From Dehalococcoidia bacterium UBA6627 (GTDB lineage: Bacteria > Chloroflexota > Dehalococcoidia > UBA2979): 11,963 bases of DNA. The notes under the pieces are model-generated. The model searched no databases and was not told where the DNA came from. It saw nothing but the letters and a program-made list of their open reading frames with translations. Shown piece after piece: positions 1 through 6,776 of the stretch. Where the stretch lies: contig DKLZ01000057.1 in assembly GCA_002455955.1 (NCBI GenBank), forward strand, positions 1-11,963. Reading direction: 5' to 3'. Position numbers and translations under genes: made by a program. The first letter of the stretch is position 1; each line of letters starts with the position of its first letter.

Positions 1-36
1 TCTTTATCTCCATAATCGACTTTCGCTTCAGAAGAA

Positions 37-1518
37 CTAGCTGAGCACAGCTTCAGCTGCAGCGTACCCGGCACTACGACCAAATACTGCACCCGCCATC
101 AATCCTGTGCCACCTGCGTAGTTGTGGTAGAACAGTCCACCAATTAATTCGCCCGCAGCGAATAGTCCCGGCATTGGACGATCCTCGGTATCAACTACTT
201 GCGAAGTCTTGGCCTTGATCCGAAGTCCTCCGAAAGTAAACGTAAGACCACATGTAACCGCTACACCAAAGTAAGGCGGTTCGTTAAGCGGAAGGGCCCA
301 ATTGGACTTAGGTGGCTCAATACCTTTGGTAGATAATCCGTCTAGGACAGCTGGATTGAACACACCAGATTGGCAGGCAGCATTATATGACTCGATTGTG
401 CTGACAAGTCCGGTTTCGTCGATACCGAGGGTATCTGCAAGTCCATCGATCGTGTCGGATTCACCTTTGGTTATTTCGCGAATGCGATATTCATCGCGAA
501 GCATAGATACGGTTTGTTGGTCAAAGATTTGGAATGCAACCCCGAAGGGCTGATGGAGAATCTCGCGACCGTACTTAGCATATGTGTAGTTACGTAAGTC
601 GGCTCCCTCATCTACAAATCGTTCACCGTGAATATTTACAATCAGGCCTAACGGATAGGAATGCTTCTGATAGAGATCGCCCACCCTCCTGTTACCAGTA
701 GATGGTGCATTCAAATCCCAGGCAACGGCATGTCCACTAGACCAGTGACCGTATGGCTGAGCACCGATCTCAAGTGCTTGACGGATCACCTCACCTGTAT
801 TATGTCGTGTACCACGAACCTTCGCGAACTCCCATCCTGCTCCCAGATAGCGGGTGCGCATCTCGACATTCGCCTCAAATCCACCTGCAGCAAGAATTAC
901 AGCTCCTGCCGAGATCGCCTCCACTGCATCCGACGTCTGTACGCGAACACCGGTGACCCGCCCAGTTTGTTCATCAGTCAAAAGTGCAGATGCTTTTGCT
1001 CCATATCGGACCTCAATACCAGCTTGTTCCGTAGCCTTAAACAGACCCTCTGACAGACCTTCACCTCCTCCTACCGCTTCTGTAATCATCCCACCCCAGA
1101 AATGTAGCTTGCCATCGACTTCGTAGGCTTGACGTCCGTACATCAGCACCCATCGTTGTGCATGCTTCTCGTGCATCCATCGGACGGTTGAATAAGCCTC
1201 GCTGATAAGGTGATCGACCATCTCCGAATCAGCTTTACCTTCAGTGACACGGATAAGATCAGCACGCATATCTGCTTCTGTGTAGGAACCAACCTCGATG
1301 CGTTTCAATTCTTCTTCTGACAAATCAGGTATCACTGAACGAAGGTCTTCAAGCCCGTTATAGGGAAAGCGAAAACCGCCACCGGAAAAAAATGTGTTCC
1401 CGCCTCGTTCCCCAAACTCGGCCTTCTCTAGTACCAGGACTTCGGCACCTCGCTCCCTAGCAGCTAGAGCAGCACAGAGTGCTGCATTACCAGCACCAAC
1501 CACAATGACATCAGGCAT
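37..1518 (-). CDS. FAD-dependent oxidoreductase, tricarballylate dehydrogenase (TcuA)-like
   Basis: Flavoprotein of the fumarate reductase/succinate dehydrogenase FAD family, closest by motif to TcuA, which oxidises tricarballylate to cis-aconitate, and to the CobZ N-terminal region. The FAD-binding Rossmann motif GAGNAALCAALAA is at residues 8-20, with the ribose-binding Glu31 at the end of the second strand. GGNTFFSGGGFRF follows near residues 39-51. The mid-protein segment GERFVDEGADLRNYTYAKYG and the C-terminal FAD segment from residue 451 (GLFAAGELIGG, HNYAGGTGLMAGAVFGR) are typical of this branch. The 493-residue length fits a complete protein with no signal peptide. Start ATG 1518 has a GGGAG ribosome site about eight bases upstream. 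No TcuB-like electron-transfer partner or TcuC transporter is in the window, so the substrate is uncertain. Family membership is firm; the exact reaction is inference. Confidence 0.88.
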   Translation of the reverse strand: MPDVIVVGAGNAALCAALAARERGAEVLVLEKAEFGERGGNTFFSGGGFRFPYNGLEDLRSVIPDLSEEELKRIEVGSYTEADMRADLIRVTEGKADSEMVDHLISEAYSTVRWMHEKHAQRWVLMYGRQAYEVDGKLHFWGGMITEAVGGGEGLSEGLFKATEQAGIEVRYGAKASALLTDEQTGRVTGVRVQTSDAVEAISAGAVILAAGGFEANVEMRTRYLGAGWEFAKVRGTRHNTGEVIRQALEIGAQPYGHWSSGHAVAWDLNAPSTGNRRVGDLYQKHSYPLGLIVNIHGERFVDEGADLRNYTYAKYGREILHQPFGVAFQIFDQQTVSMLRDEYRIREITKGESDTIDGLADTLGIDETGLVSTIESYNAACQSGVFNPAVLDGLSTKGIEPPKSNWALPLNEPPYFGVAVTCGLTFTFGGLRIKAKTSQVVDTEDRPMPGLFAAGELIGGLFYHNYAGGTGLMAGAVFGRSAGYAAAEAVLS

Positions 1519-1668
1519 TAGTGAACTCCCCAGTCAGCAAGAAACAAGAACCGAGAGATAGAATAGCGCGTCAACTTCACAATCACTTCCCAACGCGACC
1601 AAAGCTCATCAGAAACATAAACGGTTGGTAGGATCATTAACGTGAGTTATCCCTCAGGAGGTATTTCC

Positions 1669-1971
1669 ATGATCACAATAATTGCCAAAGTTCAGTCTCG
1701 CGAAGGGAAAGAATCAGAGATGCTAGCCGCCCTTGAAAAAATGGTAGCTGCGGTAAGTACAAATGAACCTGAAGTATCTAAGTACGAGCTCCATCAGGAC
1801 GTGGAGAATCCGACAATTTTCTACTTCTACGAACAGTATGACAATGATGAAGCACTGAAATCTCACGGGGTAAGCGAACACATGAAACAGCTTGGCACCG
1901 ATCTCAAAGGTGTCGCTGGAGCGCGACCCGAGATTACACGCGTGACTTGGATTGCTGGAATCGACCGTTAG
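1669..1971 (+). CDS. Antibiotic biosynthesis monooxygenase (ABM) domain protein, YgiN-like
   Basis: A 100-residue single-domain protein of the ABM/dimeric alpha-beta barrel superfamily. Members act as cofactor-free quinol oxygenases or as small-molecule binding proteins. The order of elements fits: opening strand MITIIAKVQ, a helix with EMLAALEKM, then the signature region EVSKYELHQDVENPTIFYFY (residues 35-54), and a YDNDEALKSH segment ending at His66, with His71 close by. ATG 1669 is preferred over GTG 1642 because AGGAGG at 1656-1661 sits seven bases before it. The gene is divergent from the TcuA-like gene and convergent with the transporter operon, so it is probably transcribed alone. Its substrate cannot be told from the sequence. 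Confidence 0.88.
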   Translation: MITIIAKVQSREGKESEMLAALEKMVAAVSTNEPEVSKYELHQDVENPTIFYFYEQYDNDEALKSHGVSEHMKQLGTDLKGVAGARPEITRVTWIAGIDR

Positions 1972-2030
1972 TAGACAAAGTAGCTAACTAGTAGGTCATC
2001 GCGACTCACCAATCAATCAGTTAGCCAGCT

Positions 2031-2792
2031 TCATGGCCGCATGTGGAGGGCTTCTAGTACTCGTTCTTTCAGTTCGACAAAGCCCGGACTAATAATGTCA
2101 CTAGTGCGTCGTGGCCTGGCAAGGTTGACGTCGATACGAGCAACGATGTGACCAGGGCGCGGTGACATGACATAAACAACATCCGAAAGAAGTAGCGCCT
2201 CCTCAATGTCATGAGTCACCAGCAGGACAGTCCGGCGATCACTTTGCCAAACATTCTCCAACCATTCCTGCATTTCACGCCGAGTCAACGCATCTAGCGC
2301 GCCGAGGGGCTCGTCAAGGAGGAGGGTAGATCGTGGCATGAGAAAGGTGCGAAGGAGAGCAAGACGTTGTCGCATCCCGCCCGAGAGCTGTGATGGCCAA
2401 GCATGTACAAACTCATCGAGACCGAAACGCTCGTAAAGTCGATCGGCAAGACTACGGGCTTCCGCACGAGGAATGCCGGCAATTTCTGCTCCTAGAGTCG
2501 CGTTTGCCTCAACTCGACGCCAAGGCAACAGAAGATCACGTTGAGGCATATGCGCAGCGAGACTGTAACAACCGACAGCGCTCTGACCATCGATTGAAGC
2601 GGTACCCGCCGTTGGTGCGATGAGACCAGCGAGTACACGAAGAATCGTGCTCTTACCGCATCCGCTGGGGCCCAGCAAGCTAACAAAAGACCCTTTCGAA
2701 GCTTCAATCGAAATATTTTCGACAGCTACCACCGGAGGGTCGCCGGCATATACATGCCGCACGCCCTCTAGCCGAACTGCAGCTTCAGTCAC
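2031..2792 (-). CDS. thiZ: ABC transporter ATP-binding protein, thiamine-precursor type (ThiZ-like)
   Basis: Cytoplasmic ATPase subunit that powers import by the neighbouring permease. All nucleotide-binding motifs are intact, numbering from the GTG at 2792: Walker A GPSGCGKS (41-48), Q-loop MPQRDLLLPW with Gln84, signature LSGGM (136-140), Walker B LLLDEP (157-162), D-loop GALD and switch His194 in VTHD. The LLPW after the Q-loop is typical of the nitrate/taurine/thiamine-precursor (TauB/SsuB/ThiZ) branch. GTG 2792 has GAGGAG at 2797-2802 and gives 253 residues. An upstream in-frame GTG at 2810 with a weaker GAGG would add six residues. It is the last gene of the TPP-riboswitch operon, 55-75 bases after the binding-protein gene. 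Substrate assignment rests on that context. Confidence 0.9.
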   Translation of the reverse strand: MTEAAVRLEGVRHVYAGDPPVVAVENISIEASKGSFVSLLGPSGCGKSTILRVLAGLIAPTAGTASIDGQSAVGCYSLAAHMPQRDLLLPWRRVEANATLGAEIAGIPRAEARSLADRLYERFGLDEFVHAWPSQLSGGMRQRLALLRTFLMPRSTLLLDEPLGALDALTRREMQEWLENVWQSDRRTVLLVTHDIEEALLLSDVVYVMSPRPGHIVARIDVNLARPRRTSDIISPGFVELKERVLEALHMRP

Positions 2793-2865
2793 GTGTCTCC
2801 TCGAAATCACAATTCCTCGTCACGTTGAATTTAAGTTGCAGCAATTAAATGACGCCCCTCATGAG

Positions 2866-3849
2866 CTACGGTAAGAATTCGTTTGTGTATGCATCACTGA
2901 CATCAACAACACTGTCAATCAAACCTGAGTCACGCAGGAACACCTCGAATTCTGACCAAATTGATTTTTGCTGCCTACCCCAACTAGAACCGTCAGTGAA
3001 ACGATCGGACAAATACTCAGTACTATTGCGAACAAGATCTTCATCCAGCTCTGGAACAGCACCAAGCAGCAAAGATGCTGCCATCTGTGGTTCTTCAGAG
3101 ATGAAATCGTAACCGCGGGCAGTCACTTCTAAGAATGTACTTACTAGTTCCGGATCATCTGCAATCAAATCATCGCCAGCTACGATTATTGGTGTATACC
3201 AGTCTGGGATGCAGTCGGTGTAGTCAATAAAAGGCAGAGTAGAAATTTCAACTCCCTCGAGATTGCGAGCCCGAATCACATCCCAACCTTCGAAGACCCA
3301 GACAAAATCGAAACGCCCCTGATCCATACCCGGGATGTAGTCAATATTGCCAACTTCCACGAACTCGACGAGTGAGGAATTACCACCGTCACAAGCAACC
3401 AGTGTTTCAACAAGTTGACGTTCAAGTTGCCCTCCCCAGCCTCCATACTTCTTACCTTCAAGATCACGCGGACGAGTAATACCCTCACTCGCAAGCGACA
3501 TTAAACTAGACTCGTTATGCGGAAAGATCGTAGCGACTGAGGTCACCCCCACGCCCGCATGACGAGCAGGGAGTAGTGCTTCGGCATAAGAGATCCCGAA
3601 GTGAGCCTGCCCCTCAGCAACGATTGCTTCGACTCCACCTGTCGGCTCGATGATCGAGACATCAAGACCGGCCTGTTCATACCACCCTGCTTGCTTTGCT
3701 ACATAGATACCCATGTGGTTAGTGTTTGGAGTCCAGTCGAGCATGACAGTGACTGACTCGATGTCTTCCGAATCATCACCGTCACTGGTACACGCAGTAA
3801 CGAGAAAGCTCGCAAGCAAAATCGCACTAATCCAAAATAATCGTGACAT
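2866..3849 (-). CDS. thiY: Thiamine pyrimidine precursor-binding lipoprotein, NMT1/THI5-like (ThiY-like)
   Basis: Extracytoplasmic solute-binding lipoprotein of the NMT1/THI5-like family, whose ThiY members bind formylaminopyrimidine or HMP-type thiamine precursors. The 327-residue protein starts with a short hydrophobic signal and a lipobox LVTAC, so Cys20 should be lipidated. The mature domain opens with the family hallmark LDWTPNTNHMGIYVAKQAGWY (residues about 37-57). It continues with GGVEAIVAEGQAHFGISYAE and YGGWGGQLERQLV, which correspond to ligand-contact loops of ThiY/THI5 proteins. Start ATG 3849 is preceded by AAAGGGA. It lies 78 bases downstream of the permease gene and 55-75 upstream of the ATPase gene, all behind a TPP riboswitch. 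Taurine or sulfonate binding is possible for relatives, but the riboswitch favours a thiamine precursor. Confidence 0.9.
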   Translation of the reverse strand: MSRLFWISAILLASFLVTACTSDGDDSEDIESVTVMLDWTPNTNHMGIYVAKQAGWYEQAGLDVSIIEPTGGVEAIVAEGQAHFGISYAEALLPARHAGVGVTSVATIFPHNESSLMSLASEGITRPRDLEGKKYGGWGGQLERQLVETLVACDGGNSSLVEFVEVGNIDYIPGMDQGRFDFVWVFEGWDVIRARNLEGVEISTLPFIDYTDCIPDWYTPIIVAGDDLIADDPELVSTFLEVTARGYDFISEEPQMAASLLLGAVPELDEDLVRNSTEYLSDRFTDGSSWGRQQKSIWSEFEVFLRDSGLIDSVVDVSDAYTNEFLP

Positions 3850-3927
3850 TTATGTCCCTTTCTCACAGGCCGATTCCAAGAATCTTCTAACGCGAATATG
3901 TAAACCATTACTACGACATGTATTAGA

Positions 3928-4713
3928 TTAAGTTGTTTTCGTTACCTGAACTCCGTCCCGATTCCAAGGCATCGCAAAGTGTGCTAACAAACGTACGCTA
4001 GCGAACAACATCACACTGATGAGTGCTATCACAACGACAGCCATAAAAATCTGATCTGTACGGAAAGCTCGCTGAGAACGTGTAATAAACAGGCCCAGTC
4101 CACTGCTGGCTCCCATCCATTCAGCAATCACGGCTCCAATCACGGCATACGCAGCACCGATCTGTAAGCCTGCGAAAAACGAAGGAATCGCTGACGGTAC
4201 AAGAACAGTCCTAAAGATCTGCCAGCGATTTGCTCCCATACTCCGCACGAGTTCAACTATCTCGCGATCGGCACGCAACAAACCGTCTGTCGTGTTCACG
4301 ACGATCGGGAAAAAGCCAATTAACACCACGATCACGACCTTCGGTGTCATTCCAAAACCAAACCAGACTGCAAGCAACGGTGCTAAGACCAGAACTGGTA
4401 TGTTCTGGCTTATAACCAACAGCGGATACAACACACGGCGTATGAGTGGGACGCTTGCGATTAATCCTGCAAGAAGTACGCCAAGTAGCGATGCACATAG
4501 CAGACCTAAAAGTGCCTCACCAAGAGTCGTCCGTATATGGACAGGAAGTGCGTGACGCTGATCGATAAATGCCTGCCATAGATCACTAGGCGGAGGCAGC
4601 AGATAGGTCGGGATATCTCTAGCGCGAACCCACATTTCCCAACCAACTAGCAACAGCCCAACAAAGATCATAGCCGGCAGCAACTCACGCATAGTTCGTG
4701 TCCCATTAGTCAT
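3928..4713 (-). CDS. thiX: ABC transporter permease, thiamine-precursor type (ThiX-like)
   Basis: Integral membrane permease of the BPD_transp_1 family. From ATG 4713 it is 261 residues, with about six hydrophobic segments (near residues 12-29, 65-88, 98-118, 125-140, 185-200 and 223-243). The cytoplasmic EAA loop that docks on the ATPase is visible at about residues 153-177 (ELVRSMGANRWQIFRTVLVP). IPTYLLPPPSDLWQAF near the N terminus is typical of the SsuC/TauC/ThiX branch. ATG 4713 overlaps the stop region of the thiamine-binding gene by eight bases (CATCATGACTAA), which implies translational coupling. The open frame extends to 4794, but that would overlap the upstream gene by almost 90 bases and add a charged stretch unlike a permease start. 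Another possible start is ATG 4692. Confidence 0.9.
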   Translation of the reverse strand: MTNGTRTMRELLPAMIFVGLLLVGWEMWVRARDIPTYLLPPPSDLWQAFIDQRHALPVHIRTTLGEALLGLLCASLLGVLLAGLIASVPLIRRVLYPLLVISQNIPVLVLAPLLAVWFGFGMTPKVVIVVLIGFFPIVVNTTDGLLRADREIVELVRSMGANRWQIFRTVLVPSAIPSFFAGLQIGAAYAVIGAVIAEWMGASSGLGLFITRSQRAFRTDQIFMAVVVIALISVMLFASVRLLAHFAMPWNRDGVQVTKTT

Positions 4714-5047
4714 GATGACTGCCGTACTCGTTTCCTTTGGATCTCGAACTCTTATCGCGGAACTTATCAGTGAGGACGGCAATCGATATCTCATCCTGCT
4801 CCGATGCCGTTTGATGAATATTGACTATCGTGACGAGACTACTCGCACCAGATTTAAGACATGCTTCGTGCGCCTCACGGAGTAAGGGCCATACATGATT
4901 TGCTTTTCCTTTAATGGTGGTGCCGAGTGCACCGACTTCACAATTCAATCCACTACGATCAATCGCGGCGATCGCGGCGTCGACATGCCGGTAGTCCGAG
5001 TTATAAGTACCTGACGAATTTGGCAGTACCTGAATCTCCACGATCAT
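4706..5047 (-). CDS. Thiamine-binding protein, MTH1187/YkoF-like (DUF77)
   Basis: Small cytoplasmic protein of the MTH1187/YkoF/DUF77 thiamine-binding family, which has a ferredoxin-like fold and usually forms dimers or tetramers. The opening MIVEIQVLPNSSG and the hallmark CEVGALGTTIKGKANHVWPL (residues about 36-55) match the family. The C-terminal 18 or so residues, FRDKSSRSKGNEYGSHHD, form a charged tail beyond the usual domain of about 100 residues. The start ATG 5047 has GAGGAG at 5055-5060, seven bases upstream. This is the first gene after the TPP riboswitch and is coupled by an eight-base overlap to the permease. Such genes often sit beside ThiXYZ or YkoFEDC transporters. Whether it binds thiamine or a pyrimidine precursor, and whether it takes part in transport, is not known from the sequence. 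Confidence 0.88.
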   Translation of the reverse strand: MIVEIQVLPNSSGTYNSDYRHVDAAIAAIDRSGLNCEVGALGTTIKGKANHVWPLLREAHEACLKSGASSLVTIVNIHQTASEQDEISIAVLTDKFRDKSSRSKGNEYGSHHD

Positions 5048-5054
5048 CTCGATA

Positions 5055-5086
5055 CTCCTCGATGTGCGAAATGTGCCACTGAGGAA
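5055..5086 (-). promoter_or_regulatory. Candidate SD-sequestering hairpin (TPP riboswitch expression platform)
   Basis: In the minus-strand transcript, UUCCUC (5086-5081) can pair with the Shine-Dalgarno sequence GAGGAG (5060-5055) of the thiamine-binding gene, with one G-U pair. An inner GUG/CAC helix shortens the loop. No stem followed by a U-run, as in an intrinsic terminator, is seen between aptamer and start codon. A TPP-dependent block of ribosome binding is therefore the likely mode. The pairing is visible; its use as the switch is inferred. Confidence 0.4.
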
Positions 5087-5161
5087 CGGACCATGGGAAC
5101 ACTGACTAAGAGAGTGAGAAATGTCAAAAATTTGGACCAGTAGCCCTCATCTTCGACATAT

Positions 5162-5249
5162 ACCGCTTCCCTACGCTCGGATTACCGAGATCAGGTTCCT
5201 GGGGTCGTTCCGACGGACGGAATCTCAGCCTTTCGGCCCCCCCAGCGGT
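5162..5249 (-). ncRNA. TPP riboswitch (THI element)
   Basis: Read on the minus strand, the conserved TPP aptamer is present from end to end. P1 is a perfect six-base pairing, ACCGCT (5249-5244) with AGCGGT (5167-5162). The GGGG of the GGGGGGGCC run pairs with ACCCC to form P2. A GCC-GAAA-GGC tetraloop helix leads into the pyrimidine-sensing CTGAGA motif. A short TTCCG/CGGAA hairpin stands before ACCCC. Then come GGAACCTGATCTCGGTAATC and GCGTAGGGAAG, the pyrophosphate-sensing arm. TPP binding should repress the downstream operon (thiamine-binding protein and ThiX, ThiY, ThiZ-like genes), which begins 114 bases later. Confidence 0.96.
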
Positions 5250-5311
5250 TCTACTGGCCGACTTCTGCCAACCAAGTGCATCGCTGCATCACCTAATATG
5301 GTGACACCGTG

Positions 5312-5340
5312 AGCCTACGTGTGGTAGCAAGGATCGTCAA
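5312..5340 (-). promoter_or_regulatory. Candidate promoter of the TPP-riboswitch operon
   Basis: On the minus strand TTGACG (5340-5335) and TAGGCT (5317-5312) are separated by exactly 17 bases, a sigma-70-like arrangement with a good -35 and a weaker -10. Transcription would begin near 5305, leaving about 55 bases before P1 of the aptamer. Just beyond the -10, GGTG-A-CACC (5300-5308) forms a small dyad near the expected start point. Confidence 0.45.
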
Positions 5341-5361
5341 ACAGATGCTGAGCAAAAATAT

Positions 5362-5381
5362 TCAAGTACCGTAATACTTGA
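5362..5381. repeat. Perfect 7-bp inverted repeat in the divergent intergenic region
   Basis: TCAAGTA and TACTTGA flank a six-base spacer (CCGTAA). The right arm overlaps a TTGACA hexamer at 5378-5383 that reads toward the M20 gene, though no good -10 follows it at 16-18 bases. The site lies between the two divergent transcription units, so an operator role is plausible. Read on the minus strand it is followed by ATATTTTT, but no minus-strand gene precedes it, which makes a terminator role unlikely. Confidence 0.35.
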
Positions 5382-5493
5382 CACCTACTAATGAAACGTC
5401 TTGAGTCTAAAAGACAAGGCCTAAGCAATAGTGTTTATTCAGGACGTATGCAAAGAGGCATAGAACCGTCCGTCAGGCGTTAGGGCCACACCC

Positions 5494-6684
5494 ATGCCAG
5501 CATCCGACTCACCTACTAACAACACGATTGAGCTGCTACGACAGCTAATCGCTTTTGACACGACAAGTCGTAATTCGAACCTTTCACTAATCAAGTTCGT
5601 AGAAAACTACCTACTAGATTTAGGAATTTCATCGCAACGGGTACCCCATCAGGAAAACAAGGCAAACCTGCATGCGATCATCGGACCCGAAGACCGAGGT
5701 GGACTCGCTCTATCTGGACATACAGACGTGGTCCCGGTTGAAGGACAGGAATGGGCAACAGACCCTTGGGTGTTAACTGAAAAGGACGACCGTTTATACG
5801 GCCGTGGCACCGCAGACATGAAAGGCTTTCTGGCTGTCGTTCTTGCAGCCCTACCACAGTTCACTAAGGCTGAATTGAAAACCCCATTACACCTCATCTT
5901 CTCACCTGATGAGGAAGTCGGCTGCGTCGGTATCCTTCCTCTACTTGCTGACCTCGCCGTTGCAAATACTAAACCGCAGATGGCAATCATTGGTGAACCA
6001 ACCTCGATGGACGTCATCATCGCCCACAAGGGACATTACGCATACCGATGCCGCATCCGTGGAATCGAAGCCCATTCATCTCTAGCACCACAAGCAGTTA
6101 ACGCTGTCGAATACGGTGCACGTCTAATAACAAAGATCAATGATATCGCGCGACGCAAAGCTGATTCTGGCCCATTCGACGAGGCTTACCCTGTGGCACA
6201 TACGACTCTGCAAAGCGGTGTCTTCGAGGGCGGAAACGCTTTTAATATCGTTCCCAGAAATGCTTACTTTGATTTCGAGATACGTACAGTCGGCACTGAC
6301 AGTGACAAAGCTTTGTTCAACGAGATCGAGAGCTATGCCACGGATGAACTGTTACCAGAGATGCGCACGATCTATCCCGATGCTGGTATCGATTTCAAAC
6401 AAATTTCATCTACTCGCGGGCTTGATACTGATTCTGGTGACACTGTAGTCATGGAAGCGCTGAGCCTGACCGAAAATTTGGGAGAGTCCGTAACCAATAA
6501 CCACACAGGTAAGGTGAGCTATGCCACGGAAGCTGGATTATTCCAGGCTGTAGGAATCCCCGCAGTCGTGTGCGGTCCTGGATCGATCGAACAAGCACAC
6601 GGACCGAACGAATACATCTCCCTAGACCAGCTATCACGAGCAGAGATGTTTATGCAACGTCTGGTACTACGACTCCTGAAGTGA
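5494..6684 (+). CDS. M20 family metallo-deacylase, acetylornithine deacetylase (ArgE)-like
   Basis: Zinc-dependent amide hydrolase of the M20A family; the best-known relatives remove the acetyl group from N-acetylornithine. The 396-residue length matches ArgE. Dinuclear-site and catalytic residues are present: His76 and Asp78 in SGHTDVVPV, bridging Asp108 in GRGTADMKG, general base Glu140 and ligand Glu141 in SPDEEVG, Glu168 in IGEPT, and His369 in EQAHGPNEY. His194 in IEAHSS is the dimer-domain histidine that completes the active site. ATG 5494 has only a weak upstream purine run (TAGGG). The gene is divergent from the TPP-controlled transporter and no other arginine gene is near. A role as YlmB-like formylaminopyrimidine deformylase (also M20) is therefore worth considering. 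Family membership is certain; the substrate is not. Confidence 0.9.
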   Translation: MPASDSPTNNTIELLRQLIAFDTTSRNSNLSLIKFVENYLLDLGISSQRVPHQENKANLHAIIGPEDRGGLALSGHTDVVPVEGQEWATDPWVLTEKDDRLYGRGTADMKGFLAVVLAALPQFTKAELKTPLHLIFSPDEEVGCVGILPLLADLAVANTKPQMAIIGEPTSMDVIIAHKGHYAYRCRIRGIEAHSSLAPQAVNAVEYGARLITKINDIARRKADSGPFDEAYPVAHTTLQSGVFEGGNAFNIVPRNAYFDFEIRTVGTDSDKALFNEIESYATDELLPEMRTIYPDAGIDFKQISSTRGLDTDSGDTVVMEALSLTENLGESVTNNHTGKVSYATEAGLFQAVGIPAVVCGPGSIEQAHGPNEYISLDQLSRAEMFMQRLVLRLLK

Positions 6685-6718
6685 TCTCACACAGCTTGTG
6701 GATAAAATGTTGGATCAG

Positions 6719-6747
6719 TTGATAAGTCAGCAAAGAGACCGTCTAAT
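6719..6747 (+). promoter_or_regulatory. Sigma-70-type promoter of the FAH-family gene cluster
   Basis: TTGATA (6719-6724) and TCTAAT (6742-6747) are 17 bases apart, each one mismatch from consensus. Transcription would start near 6754, giving a leader of about 23 bases before ATG 6777 that includes the ribosome site AAGGAA. It lies just after the M20 gene and suggests that the downstream cluster has its own promoter. Confidence 0.6.
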
Positions 6748-6776
6748 GGCGTTATTCTGCACAAAAAGGAAATCTA

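Noticed and set aside
661..1053. Plus-strand open frame of 130 codons opposite the flavoprotein gene
   Set aside because: Antisense shadow of a well-supported FAD oxidoreductase; its translation is cysteine- and serine-rich with no domain-like pattern.
1983..2025. GCTAACT / AGTTAGC inverted repeat between the convergent ABM and ATPase genes
   Set aside because: Seven-base arms with a 29-base loop and no T-run on either side; not convincing as a bidirectional terminator.
4714..4794. N-terminal extension of the permease to ATG 4794
   Set aside because: It overlaps the thiamine-binding gene by almost 90 bases and adds a charged segment before the first membrane span; the overlapping ATG 4713 is the usual coupled start.
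5121..5312. Plus-strand open frame of 63 codons
   Set aside because: It runs through the reverse complement of the TPP aptamer; the RNA structure explains the sequence.
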